From Lachnospiraceae bacterium (lineage in GTDB: Bacteria > Bacillota > Clostridia > Lachnospirales > Lachnospiraceae), in contig CAJTEY010000002.1 of the NCBI GenBank assembly GCA_910575775.1, forward strand, positions 62,001-126,000: a stretch of 64,000 bases of DNA, written 5' to 3'. The translations under genes and the position numbers were made by a program. Shown here one piece after another: positions 1 to 7,287 of this stretch; the first letter of the stretch is position 1, and each line of letters begins with the position of its first letter. A model generated the notes under the pieces. That model had not been told where the DNA came from. It was given only the letters and a program-made list of their open reading frames with translations, and did no database searches.

Positions 1-629
1 GGATTTCCGTAATTTAAAAAATCAATAGAATCCTCAAACCACTGAATCACATCAGAAATAATCTCGTTCTTTTTATAAGTTATCCCAAGATAAGACAGCA
101 ACGGCAAGTTTTCTGAAATTTCCTCACTGATCTTGATTTTTCCAAAAACCCCTTTTAAATCTACCTCATTATCATTTCTAACAAAAAGCGCTGACCGCCT
201 CCCGGTGTCTAACTTGATTCGATCCAGACTCTCGTACGCAACAATATCTTGTCTCACATGGAGAATATAACGGTACTCTGCCACATTAGTCCTAAAGAAC
301 ACTTCAAACTGTGTCGGCTCTTTTCTTGTCTCTTCCGAAAAAGCAAAGGGTTCCACCGGAATTTTTCTAGCCTTAAACTCACACTCCGATTTATCACAAG
401 TCGCACAAAGAGGTCGTAAAATCTTTGCATCCAGTGTATGCAAAGCCTCCAGCACATTCGATTTACCACCGCCATTCGGTCCATAGATTACGGATACCGG
501 CAAAAATTTTTCTCCATCTTTTGTTTGAATGATTCTATTCCTATGCTCCATGATTGCCGCAGCCTGCATATCAAAGGTCATTTCTTCACGGATACTTTTA
601 TAATTTTTTACGGTAAACTGGCATAACAT
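1..629 (-). CDS. AAA family ATPase, N-terminal part (runs off window)
   Basis: The reading frame opens with ATG at 629 behind a GGAGG site and stays open to the window edge, so only about 209 residues are visible. The start MLCQFTVKNYKS is typical of AAA_15/AAA_21 (OLD/RecF-like) ATPases. A Walker A motif GPNGGGKS occupies residues 50-57 and is followed by a Cys-rich stretch near residue 87. Proteins of this type often act in phage defence or as SMC-like DNA-associated ATPases, but the Walker B and C-terminal domains lie outside the window, so no exact system can be assigned. It is the first gene of an AT-rich accessory island. Confidence 0.85.
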   Translation of the reverse strand, partial: MLCQFTVKNYKSIREEMTFDMQAAAIMEHRNRIIQTKDGEKFLPVSVIYGPNGGGKSNVLEALHTLDAKILRPLCATCDKSECEFKARKIPVEPFAFSEETRKEPTQFEVFFRTNVAEYRYILHVRQDIVAYESLDRIKLDTGRRSALFVRNDNEVDLKGVFGKIKISEEISENLPLLSYLGITYKKNEIISDVIQWFEDSIDFLNYGN

Positions 630-817
630 AGTCTTTTACCTCCATCTTATTTTATATTATACGCGCTTATCGCAATTTGTAAACAATATTTGAGATTTTT
701 TCTCACATTTTTACTTAAAATAATTATATTGAATTGTCTAAGTTTGTCGATAAGTTGGCGTTTTTATTTTCCAATAATAAGTTATAATGATAGCATAAAC
801 AGAAAAGGAGAATTCAC

Positions 818-1180
818 ATGACGACATCAGATTACAAGCAACTACAAGAAAACTTCACCCCTGCAAAATTAGTTAATGAAGTTCTAAAGATACATAAAGA
901 CATTTCGGAAATCACTTGGATATTATCTTCGATTCCGTTTAATACGGAAACTGCCCGCCAAAAAATAACAGCTATTAACGAAGCACACCCGGAAAATCAT
1001 TTATTTTTCTTTTTGATAAATCCTCCTAGTGGTAATTCTACTCCTATTTACAACGCTTCTTCAGAAAGTTTACGGCAAGATTTAGTTTGGAAAAAGGACT
1101 ATCTGGAAATTAAAACCAAAGCAAAGACTTTGCATGAAGTAATTCACCAATTAGAAACCCGATACAATCGCAATCTGTAA
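818..1180 (+). CDS. Hypothetical protein, 120 aa
   Basis: An ATG follows an AAAGGAG site by 8 bases. The protein is soluble, with no membrane segment and no motif I recognise; it is rich in Lys and Asn and probably mixed alpha/beta. It is divergent from the AAA ATPase, and a TATAAT sequence lies at 783-788 without a clear -35 box. A hairpin terminator follows. The setting (ATPase on one side, toxin-antitoxin remnant on the other) suggests accessory cargo, but no function can be given. Confidence 0.6.
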   Translation: MTTSDYKQLQENFTPAKLVNEVLKIHKDISEITWILSSIPFNTETARQKITAINEAHPENHLFFFLINPPSGNSTPIYNASSESLRQDLVWKKDYLEIKTKAKTLHEVIHQLETRYNRNL

Positions 1181-1186
1181 AAATAC

Positions 1187-1220
1187 GAGGTCGCTGAAAT
1201 CCTATGATCTCAACGACCTC
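1187..1220 (+). terminator. Probable intrinsic terminator
   Basis: GAGGTCGCTGA (1187-1197) pairs with TCAACGACCTC (1210-1220) with one mismatch and is followed by a T-rich stretch. It lies seven bases after the stop of the 120-aa gene and also borders the stop of the convergent HEPN remnant. Confidence 0.6.
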
Positions 1221-1291
1221 TATCTATATTTTATATTCCTCAAAATTAGTTTAACCGCCATATCGTGCCATTCTTTAGTTTCCGGCGTCAT
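1220..1291 (-). pseudogene. Truncated HEPN-domain remnant, 23 codons
   Basis: An ATG at 1291 overlaps the end of the nucleotidyltransferase gene by 17 bases, as in MNT/HEPN modules. The short peptide begins MTPETKEWHDMAVKLI, which resembles the first helix of HEPN proteins that partner minimal nucleotidyltransferases. The frame stops after 23 residues and no RX4-6HXY RNase motif is encoded downstream. I read it as the 5' stub of a lost HEPN gene. The match rests on a short sequence. Confidence 0.5.
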
Positions 1292-1589
1292 ATAAAAGCA
1301 CCCCCTTTCGATATACTTCATTCTCTACAGAAGGAATATCTTTTCTTGCTTCAAATCGGCTTCTTGTTCCTAGTACAATATCTACAGGGCGCTGCTTTAC
1401 TCTCCGAACTGCTTTATAGGCTTTCGCCGTCTCTGCCGGAATATCTGCCACATCATCTTTAACAACAATATAAAAATCCAAATCGCTTTCATTTGTAAAC
1501 GTATTATTCGCATAAGAACCAAATAAATATATCTGCACAGGTAAAAGCTGTTCTACAATGCATTCTTTTAACTTCTCAATTTCATTCAT
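1275..1589 (-). CDS. Minimal nucleotidyltransferase (MNT/MntA-like antitoxin type)
   Basis: Start ATG at 1589 is chosen because GGAGG lies 8 bases upstream; 104 residues is normal for the family. The pol-beta-type signature GS (residues 24-25) followed by DLD (D36, D38) gives GSx10DxD, the metal-binding site of MNT proteins. These enzymes usually neutralise a HEPN RNase by adding AMP to it. Here the HEPN partner survives only as a 23-codon stub, so the gene is probably an orphan antitoxin. The upstream neighbour is a mini-SpoIIID unit with its own terminator. Confidence 0.85.
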   Translation of the reverse strand: MNEIEKLKECIVEQLLPVQIYLFGSYANNTFTNESDLDFYIVVKDDVADIPAETAKAYKAVRRVKQRPVDIVLGTRSRFEARKDIPSVENEVYRKGVLLYDAGN

Positions 1590-1688
1590 ACGAAACAGCC
1601 TCCTTCTTCTATCTTTATACAAAAGCGCCTTATACACTTTGTGATTTTATTATACCCGCAGTCCCTTCATTTCACAATTAAATATTTT

Positions 1689-1730
1689 AAAAAGGCATTC
1701 GGAAGTCCTATAACAGTTCCTCCAAATGCC
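1689..1730 (-). terminator. Intrinsic terminator of mini-SpoIIID unit 1
   Basis: On the minus strand GGCATTTGGAGG pairs with CTTCCGAATGCC and is followed by TTTTT. The equivalent hairpins of the other two units differ in sequence but keep the pairing. Confidence 0.75.
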
Positions 1731-1766
1731 CTATTCTTCACTACTGTACAGCCCAAACAAACCGTT

Positions 1767-1898
1767 CTATTTTGTTACTACCATATGTACCGTACTCTTA
1801 CTAATCCCAAACTCCTTCGCCGTCTGCCTCACCGTAGCATTGTTCTCAATAATATAGTTGGCAATGTTCATTGCACGCTCTTCAATATAATCCTTCAA
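1767..1898 (-). CDS. Mini-SpoIIID HTH protein, copy 1 (43 aa)
   Basis: A TTG start at 1898 is placed 7 bases after GAGGGG. The peptide begins (M)KDYIEERAMNIANYII, continues through the SpoIIID helix-turn-helix (about residues 22-38, ending GISKSTVH) and stops at VVTK. SpoIIID is the sigma-E-dependent sporulation regulator of about 80-95 residues, and its C-terminal basic region, needed for DNA binding, is absent here. The unit has its own sigma-E-like promoter (1927-1956) and terminator (1689-1730) and lies upstream of the nucleotidyltransferase. It encodes exactly the same peptide as copy 3 although seven codons differ silently, which argues for a maintained product rather than debris. Function is unknown; a decoy or modulator of SpoIIID is only inference. 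Confidence 0.7.
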   Translation of the reverse strand: MKDYIEERAMNIANYIIENNATVRQTAKEFGISKSTVHMVVTK

Positions 1899-1926
1899 GA
1901 GAAAACCCCTCAGAATACTTTTTTAC

Positions 1927-1956
1927 ATTGTATGAGGGGTTGTGAGGGGTTATGAC
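1927..1956 (-). promoter_or_regulatory. Sigma-E-like promoter of mini-SpoIIID unit 1
   Basis: On the minus strand GTCATAA, then 15 bases, then CATACAAT. This matches the sigma-E pattern (an ATA-type -35 and CATACA-T -10). It lies 28 bases upstream of the TTG start and is conserved in all three units. Confidence 0.6.
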
Positions 1957-2071
1957 GATTTAAACGGCAAAGTCTTTATTTCCTTCAATAGGCATAAGTC
2001 CATACTACCTACAATTTGCCCAAATACGGGAAACTCTCTTAATGCTATCAGCACTAGTAATAATGTCATCA

Positions 2072-2146
2072 TTAACCAATTGCCATATTGTCCGAAATGG
2101 CATATGCAAAATCTCCATCTTCATCGTCAAAAAAATGTTTTCTCAT
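2072..2146 (-). pseudogene. Truncated acidic small protein (24 codons)
   Basis: ATG at 2146 follows AGGAG. The peptide MRKHFFDDEDGDFAYAISDN resembles the start of a short acidic protein that I recall as common in Lachnospiraceae, but the frame ends at MAIG and the usual C-terminal part is missing. The stretch 1957-2071 beyond it holds no intact gene. It is probably a broken remnant; the family resemblance is from memory. Confidence 0.4.
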
Positions 2147-2196
2147 AATTTTTTCTCCTGCACTCTTTCAATGATTTATAGTTCTTACGCAACATA

Positions 2197-3282
2197 TCAC
2201 CATTGCTTGAATTTCGGTAATTGATTGACTAAATATCTTATTTCATCATCGTTTACTTCTACATCGACAAAAATAATAATCTCGTAGTAATCTTTATTTC
2301 TGAAATTTCTTAATCCGCCAAGTTCATTACAAATATAGCAATCGCCAAAAGTAATCTCGCCGACTATCTTTCTATTGTAATCAATTCCAAATTTTAATAT
2401 ATCTATCGCTCTATCCCTATATTTATCCAAGTGTATCAAAGCATATCTTAAACAGTTATTGATGATCGGGTTGATGGAGCAGTATGTAATAGAATCAACT
2501 TGTTTTTTTCTTCTACCTATGCTCCCCAGCTTAAGCTCATACGATTTCATTTCAAATACGGAATCAAACAATTCATCATTATCCAGTATAATTTCCAAAT
2601 ACTCACCTTGACAAAAAATACAATCTTTTGTAGCATAGTGGCCATTTGTAAAAAACATATTATAGGAGTCATAAATATCATTGAACAGTTCTATATCATT
2701 CATACTTGCAACAAGACGAGCAAACTCAATACAATTTTCAAAACGAATCCATATTATACCTTTATCTTTCCTAAATTCAAATTGATTATCAGCCCATTTC
2801 AATTTTATTCCATATTCGTCGTGAAGATATCTCACACCATTAACTGAATGATATTCAACTACATAGTCGAGGAAGGTTTTTCCAAATTCATCAGTTCGAT
2901 TAAGGATAGATCTTCCGTCATTTGCAAGCAACACATCAAATTCATCTTTATATAATTGCGGATCATCTAAATATGCATAATATCTAAAGCCTTTATTGAA
3001 TGGCACATTTCCCTTTTCAACAGGTAATTTGTACGCATCTTCATATAGTAGCCGAGCCAATGAAATACCAAATATTTTTTCCAAAGGGATAATAAAATTG
3101 TATTTAAGTGGTCTTTCTCCTTTTAGCATTTTTGAAAAGTTGGATTTTTCCTTATCTGCAAATTCATATGCCTCTTGTCCTTTCATTCCTAATTCGCGTG
3201 CAATGTCAATGAGTAAATGACTATACTTCCTAATTCCTTTTAATTCCATGTAATGGTCAATATTGCTTTTTAAATTTTCCAT
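2197..3282 (-). CDS. HTH-type protein with large unknown C-terminal domain, 361 aa
   Basis: Start ATG at 3282 has GGAGG 7 bases upstream; an earlier in-frame start at 3345 lacks such a site. The first 90 residues look like a helical XRE-type DNA-binding region (KSNFSKMLKGERPLKYNFIIPLEKIFGISL). The remaining 270 residues have no motif I can name and contain scattered aromatic and charged residues with several Cys. Proteins of this shape turn up near mobile elements and toxin-antitoxin genes, and it stands between a broken gene and an IS66 end. It may be a regulator or abortive-infection-like protein, unproven. Confidence 0.7.
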   Translation of the reverse strand: MENLKSNIDHYMELKGIRKYSHLLIDIARELGMKGQEAYEFADKEKSNFSKMLKGERPLKYNFIIPLEKIFGISLARLLYEDAYKLPVEKGNVPFNKGFRYYAYLDDPQLYKDEFDVLLANDGRSILNRTDEFGKTFLDYVVEYHSVNGVRYLHDEYGIKLKWADNQFEFRKDKGIIWIRFENCIEFARLVASMNDIELFNDIYDSYNMFFTNGHYATKDCIFCQGEYLEIILDNDELFDSVFEMKSYELKLGSIGRRKKQVDSITYCSINPIINNCLRYALIHLDKYRDRAIDILKFGIDYNRKIVGEITFGDCYICNELGGLRNFRNKDYYEIIIFVDVEVNDDEIRYLVNQLPKFKQW

Positions 3283-3430
3283 ATCTGAACCTCCGCATTT
3301 ATTGTATTCATATTGTACCACGAATTTCATTTTCATAGTAGTCATTTACGACAACTTTTGTGGTCTATTTTGCCTTCTGTCAAAAAATCATGCAAAAAAA
3401 CGCGGTCATATCTGACAATAATTTTGTATA

Positions 3431-4130
3431 GTAAGCGCTGAATAATAGGGTGAATTTTATCCGTCCTCAGAAACCTATATAATGATTGCCAGGAAACGCG
3501 AGCATTTTACTCTACCTTCAGCACTAGAGACAAGCGTTTTACTCTATCTTCAAGAAGCGATCATTATGAATCCTAACGGTGTAAAAAACCTGAACAGATC
3601 AAGCTGATTATGGAATGCTGCCAGAGCGGACTCTCCGATTATCAGTGGTGCCAGAAACAAGGCATCAATCCCGGAACCTTTTACAACTGGGTCCGCAAGC
3701 TGAGGAAAGCAGGGTATACGATTCCTGATTCGGCAGGTAAAGTTTTAGGAGTGCCTGTCGTGCAGGAAGTTGCAAAACTTGATCTGGCAGAAAGTGAGAC
3801 ATCTGCCCCAGCCGTGACGGAGCAAAGTACCAGCCTTCCAGATTTGTCTGGCGATCCCTGCATTGCTGCTGAAATCGAATGTGGAAATATCAGAATCCGG
3901 CTTTTTAATGGAGCGGATGCTTTCGTGGTTCAAAATACTCTTCATTGTATCGGAGGCATGTCCAATGCTTGTTGATATTTCCGGTGCTGCAAACATCTAT
4001 ATCATTACGGGTTACACTGACATGAGAAAAAGCATAGATGGTCTGTGCGCAATTGTTATGGCACAGTTAAAAGAAGAACCCGATGGTCATTCCATCTATC
4101 TTTTCTGCGGTAAACGCTGTGACCGTATCA
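3431..4130 (+). mobile_element. IS66-family element, left part only
   Basis: The left end GTAAGCGCTG at 3431 matches the GTAAGCG terminus typical of IS66 elements. Inside are tnpA (frameshifted) and tnpB (cut at 4130 by an IS5-family insertion). The tnpC transposase and right end are absent from the window, so the element cannot move on its own. Confidence 0.8.
3566..3975 (+). pseudogene. IS66 TnpA, frameshifted near its start
   Basis: The native ATG at 3566 (MNPNG) runs into a stop after 13 codons, while the neighbouring frame from about 3584 encodes the expected KPEQIKLIMECCQSGLSDYQ stretch. A single-base indel in the A-run around 3580-3588 explains this. From the internal ATG at 3610 the frame is open for 121 residues and covers the helix-turn-helix region of IS66 TnpA. 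The gene ends overlapping tnpB by 11 bases, as is usual in IS66. Confidence 0.8.
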
Positions 4131-4147
4131 AGGGAACCGCTGATTAA
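3965..4147 (+). pseudogene. IS66 TnpB, truncated by IS5-family insertion
   Basis: The ATG at 3965 opens MLVDISGAANIYIITGYTDM, characteristic of IS66 Orf2/TnpB. Homology runs to CGKRCDRIK at 4130, where the inserted element begins; the last four codons come from its terminal repeat. A full TnpB is about 115 residues, so about half is missing. Confidence 0.8.
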
Positions 4148-5347
4148 TTAGTTTTATTTTCAGCATTATCCCGTTTTGTCAGGTTTTTTAGAATGCCAGC
4201 GGAAATATCATTGGATATTTCCAGGTTATAACCCTTTATTTGATGGTTGCTTTCTTTGAAATCGGGCGCACTTATCCCATGCACTCCAGAAAATCCTGGG
4301 TTCGTCCAGCCCTGCTACACATTATAAGGTCGGCACTGGCAAACAGCATGTGGAATCGATTCATATTCTTTTCGATTCCACGATATACAACTTTTGTATA
4401 TCCCATCTGTTTTTTGACTATGAGAAATGCGTGTTCTACTTTACAACGAATAGCTGACTTATCATGCTCCATCTTTTTATCCCGGTTAATGCCTTGAAAA
4501 TCATCAGCAGTTTTAAGGCTGGATGGACGTTTATTGATTCGGAAGTCTATTTTGGATAACACCTCATCATCTTTAATTTCCTCCCGCATGGGAGCACCCG
4601 GATAACCTGAATCACCATAAACCACATGGTCATCTTTTCGTATTAGTTTTGATGTTCAGATACATCATGCATGTTTGCAGAAGTTCCTGTTAGCGAATGC
4701 ACATAACCGCTACCGGCATCAGCACCAGCGTGAACCTTCATTCCGAAGTACCATTCATTTCCTTTCTTCGTCTGGTGCATTTCCGGATCACGTTTACCGG
4801 TTTTGTTTTTAGTGGACTTTGGTGCTGCGATCAGGCCTGCATCAACGACAGTACCACCGTGCATGATAAGACCGGCTTCGTCGAGACGGCTGTTTACATC
4901 TGCAAAGATCTTCTCGCCAATCCTGTTCCTTTCAGGCATATGGCGAAACTTGAGCAGCGTTGTAGCGTCAGGTACCTGTTACTCATTAAAATCTATGTGC
5001 ATAAATGTACGCATGGCATAGCTGTCGTAGATGGAATCCTCGATTCCTTCATCGGATAAGTTGAACCAGACCTGCATAAGATACATGCGGAGCATTGTTT
5101 CAATTCCAATAGGCTTGCGACCGCGTTTATTGTTGAAATAGTATGGGCGGATTATTTCTACCCAGTAAGACCATGGGATTATTTCATCCATGGCATCGAG
5201 AAACTCTTCTCGTTTGGTTTTCTTTTTACGGTTGGAATATTTCATATCTGTAAGTGTCATTTGATTCATAGGCGTACCACCTTTTGTTTGATACTTACAT
5301 TTTATCATACATTATCTGGAAATACCTGAATTAATCAGTGTTTCCCT
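4131..5347. mobile_element. IS5-family insertion sequence, inactivated
   Basis: Imperfect terminal inverted repeats are AGGGAACCGCTGATTAATTAG at 4131-4151 and the complement of AGGGAAACACTGATTAATTC at the right end (5347 leftwards). It carries one DDE transposase gene on the minus strand, broken by a nonsense codon and a frameshift. No target duplication is evident and the rest of the interrupted IS66 tnpB is not on the right side, so a deletion followed the insertion. Confidence 0.8.
4272..5269 (-). pseudogene. IS5-family DDE transposase, nonsense plus frameshift
   Basis: Start at 5269 (MNQMTLTDMKYS) follows AAGGTGG. An in-frame TAA at 4979-4981 interrupts DFNE/QVPDATTLL, and a one-base shift near 4640 separates the middle part from the rest. 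The catalytic triad is still spelled out: D in VVDAGLI, D in VYGDSGY and E in KVEHAF, the last two in the third segment. The normal product would be about 330 residues. The copy is dead. Confidence 0.85.
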
Positions 5348-5422
5348 AGCTTAAATAATCCAAATTTCAAACATCTATGCCATCGACTACTTTCTAACAG
5401 CTTATTTTCCATTGCATTACCT

Positions 5423-5465
5423 ACAAAGCCGTTCTATATTTGTTATTACTATATGTACCACTCTT
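5423..5465 (-). repeat. Remnant of a fourth mini-SpoIIID unit
   Basis: On the minus strand the segment reads AAGAGTGGTACATATAGTAA and continues through AACAAATATAGAACGG, matching the 3' end of the mini-SpoIIID gene (AAGAGTACGGTACATATGGT through AACAAAATAGAACGG) with a 2-base deletion and a few changes. The rest of the unit is replaced by the adjoining nuclease gene. The remaining stretch 5348-5422 shows nothing recognisable. Confidence 0.7.
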
Positions 5466-5487
5466 GTTGCCCACAAAAGCCCTGGTT

Positions 5488-5985
5488 TCATTGTTCACCA
5501 GCATTCCTTTTGTACACCACCTTACATTCTTGCTGCAACTTTTTTGTCAGAATTAAATTCCATGCTTGCATTCGACTATGCCAGTGTTTATTTCTCAAAA
5601 AAGCGTTCCAACCTATTTCGAGAATCAATTCCAAATCATAATCTTCATCAAATTTACATATTAATACATATTCAAATTTCTGAATATCCGGCATGTCAGA
5701 TCCCTTGGGCTCCAGTCCGTAAAATACTCCCGTAACGTTACCACTAGTAGACTTGATACTATAACGATCCCCTTTTCGGCTAATGGCATCAATATTTTCC
5801 GTTCCGATCGGGGCCGGGGCAAGATTCGGCAATCCAGGAGTATTATTGTAGTGCGCTATGGCAAGATATTCTCCCATATCTCCTATCACATTGTTAGTCC
5901 TAATGATTTTTCTACGCTTTAATTCCTTGATGGATGCACTGTATAATTTTATAACTTCTTTTGTGCTCAACTGCTCTATTTCCAT
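5488..5985 (-). CDS. Restriction-endonuclease-fold protein (DUF6998-like), 165 aa
   Basis: ATG at 5985 follows a GGGGGG stretch at 12 bases. A helical N-terminus leads to a PD-(D/E)XK-like core: E39 (GDMGEYLA), D66 (ENIDAIS) and K78 in RYSIKST, an arrangement seen in DUF6998 proteins. It begins 20 bases after hepT on the same strand and is probably co-transcribed with mntA-hepT. It may be a nuclease effector or a DNA-binding partner. The family name is from memory; the motif spacing is visible. The C-terminus abuts the fourth mini-SpoIIID remnant. Confidence 0.65.
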   Translation of the reverse strand: MEIEQLSTKEVIKLYSASIKELKRRKIIRTNNVIGDMGEYLAIAHYNNTPGLPNLAPAPIGTENIDAISRKGDRYSIKSTSGNVTGVFYGLEPKGSDMPDIQKFEYVLICKFDEDYDLELILEIGWNAFLRNKHWHSRMQAWNLILTKKLQQECKVVYKRNAGEQ

Positions 5986-6005
5986 AAAAACATATCCCCC
6001 CGGAG

Positions 6006-6347
6006 CTAATACTGCAGTAATTTTTTCAGACTTTCCCTAAGCATCGGGATATCCTCCAGTAATGTATTCCAAACAATTTCCATATCAACATTTTCGTAAT
6101 CATGTGCATGCAAATTTCTCATTCCCTTAATTGCGCGCCACGGAATATTTTTACCAGTTCCTTTTATTTCTTCTGATACTCTATTAGCAAGTTCTCCAAT
6201 TTGAATAATACACATATTGCACGAGTATTGAAAAGAAATATCCGTTTTATATCTTTCAAAATCCATATCAAATTTTGTCATAAGAGTACCAATATCATCG
6301 CAGTATTTAATCATTTTCTTAATAAGCAGAATATCCTCATTCTTCAT
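6006..6347 (-). CDS. hepT: HepT-like HEPN RNase toxin
   Basis: Start ATG at 6347 with GAGGGGG 9 bases upstream; 113 residues. It carries the HEPN RNase motif RNLHAHDY (R77, H82, Y84; RX4HXY), which forms the composite active site in HepT dimers. The partner MntA overlaps by 11 bases upstream. In the characterised Shewanella system MntA adds AMP groups to the tyrosine of this motif and blocks RNA cleavage. Here both Tyr and His are intact, so the toxin should be active if released. Confidence 0.9.
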   Translation of the reverse strand: MKNEDILLIKKMIKYCDDIGTLMTKFDMDFERYKTDISFQYSCNMCIIQIGELANRVSEEIKGTGKNIPWRAIKGMRNLHAHDYENVDMEIVWNTLLEDIPMLRESLKKLLQY

Positions 6348-6630
6348 ACAGAAGCACCCCCTCTTGCATAATCGCAGAAAGAAACTGCTTATCTTCAATC
6401 CCGGTAGTCACAACATCCACATGACAATTCAAAACATTTTCCAGCTCATCAACAAATGAAAAATACTGCAGCAGGCTTTTCAACCTTCCACGTTCAATAT
6501 ATAAGTCAACATCACTATCGTCTTTTGCTTCGCCTCTGGCATAAGAACCGAACAAACTCATTCGTCCAATCCCATATGCCTTAGCAATAGGAGTTGTTTT
6601 ACTCTTAATTTCATTGATAGTATATCGCAT
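6337..6630 (-). CDS. mntA: MntA-like nucleotidyltransferase antitoxin
   Basis: ATG at 6630 is 9 bases from GGGAG; a TTG six bases earlier lies too close to that site. The 97-residue protein has GSYARGEAKDDSDVD, giving GS (28-29) and D40/D42, the metal and ATP-binding signature of MNT antitoxins. It overlaps hepT in the usual antitoxin-first order. Upstream lies mini-SpoIIID unit 2 with its terminator. Confidence 0.9.
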   Translation of the reverse strand: MRYTINEIKSKTTPIAKAYGIGRMSLFGSYARGEAKDDSDVDLYIERGRLKSLLQYFSFVDELENVLNCHVDVVTTGIEDKQFLSAIMQEGVLLYEE

Positions 6631-6801
6631 ACGCAATCACTCCCTTGACATCATTTCGTAATCAGTTGAATTTATAATCATTTTACTTTAAATCCAAGTC
6701 CTGTGCAATCAAAACCTTTCCAAAAATTTACCCTTCATATTAAGTTTTTTCTAAAATTATAATAGCTTTTACACTCCACACTGCTCTGTCCACATATATA
6801 C

Positions 6802-6840
6802 AAAAACGCTGCCTGCGGCGCTCCTCCGCAAACAGCATTT
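6802..6840 (-). terminator. Intrinsic terminator of mini-SpoIIID unit 2
   Basis: On the minus strand AATGCTGTTTGCGG pairs with CCGCAGGCAGCGTT around a short loop, then a T-run. It is GC-richer than the equivalents of units 1 and 3 but occupies the same place. Confidence 0.75.
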
Positions 6841-6900
6841 CTCTACTTTCCCTATTCTATCACCAAAATCACTCTATTCTCCAACCGTTCCATTTTGTTG

Positions 6901-7011
6901 CTACCATATGTCCCGTATCCCAAACTCCTTCGCCGTCTGCCTCACCGCAGCATTGTTTTCAATAATATAATTGGCAATGTTCATTGCACGCTCTTCAATA
7001 TAGTCCTTCAA
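6901..7011 (-). pseudogene. Mini-SpoIIID copy 2, frameshifted by a 10-base deletion
   Basis: The TTG at 7011 opens the same peptide as copies 1 and 3 up to AKEFGI, with one replacement (T22 to A). A 10-base deletion relative to copy 1 then changes the end to RDIW and a stop, removing the recognition helix. Promoter, ribosome site and terminator are still in place. It is read as a decaying copy. Confidence 0.7.
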
Positions 7012-7039
7012 GAGAAAACCCCTCAGAATACTTTTTTAC

Positions 7040-7069
7040 ATTGTATAAGGAGTTGGGAGGGGTTATGAC
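7040..7069 (-). promoter_or_regulatory. Sigma-E-like promoter of mini-SpoIIID unit 2
   Basis: GTCATAA, 15 bases, TATACAAT on the minus strand; the first -10 base differs from unit 1. Confidence 0.5.
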
Positions 7070-7287
7070 AGATTAACACAGTAGTATTCTATAACAATAT
7101 ATTAGTCCATATTTGAGTTTCCCCATTTTTTCAGCCCACTCGTTTGCATCCAAATGAAATAAAAAATACAAAACCACAAAACCTTTGTTATAATTGAATC
7201 ACCACAAACAACCATAAAAAGGAGTGTTTTTGCATGATTAGTTATAGCAGATTAGGGTATGAAATTAAAAGGGATTTTACAAACTTT

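Noticed and set aside
1641..1955. 104-codon plus-strand frame
   Set aside because: It is antisense to mini-SpoIIID unit 1 and its terminator.
4979..5269. Separate small gene in the IS5-family element
   Set aside because: It is the first third of a transposase cut by a nonsense codon, with the rest in frame beyond it.
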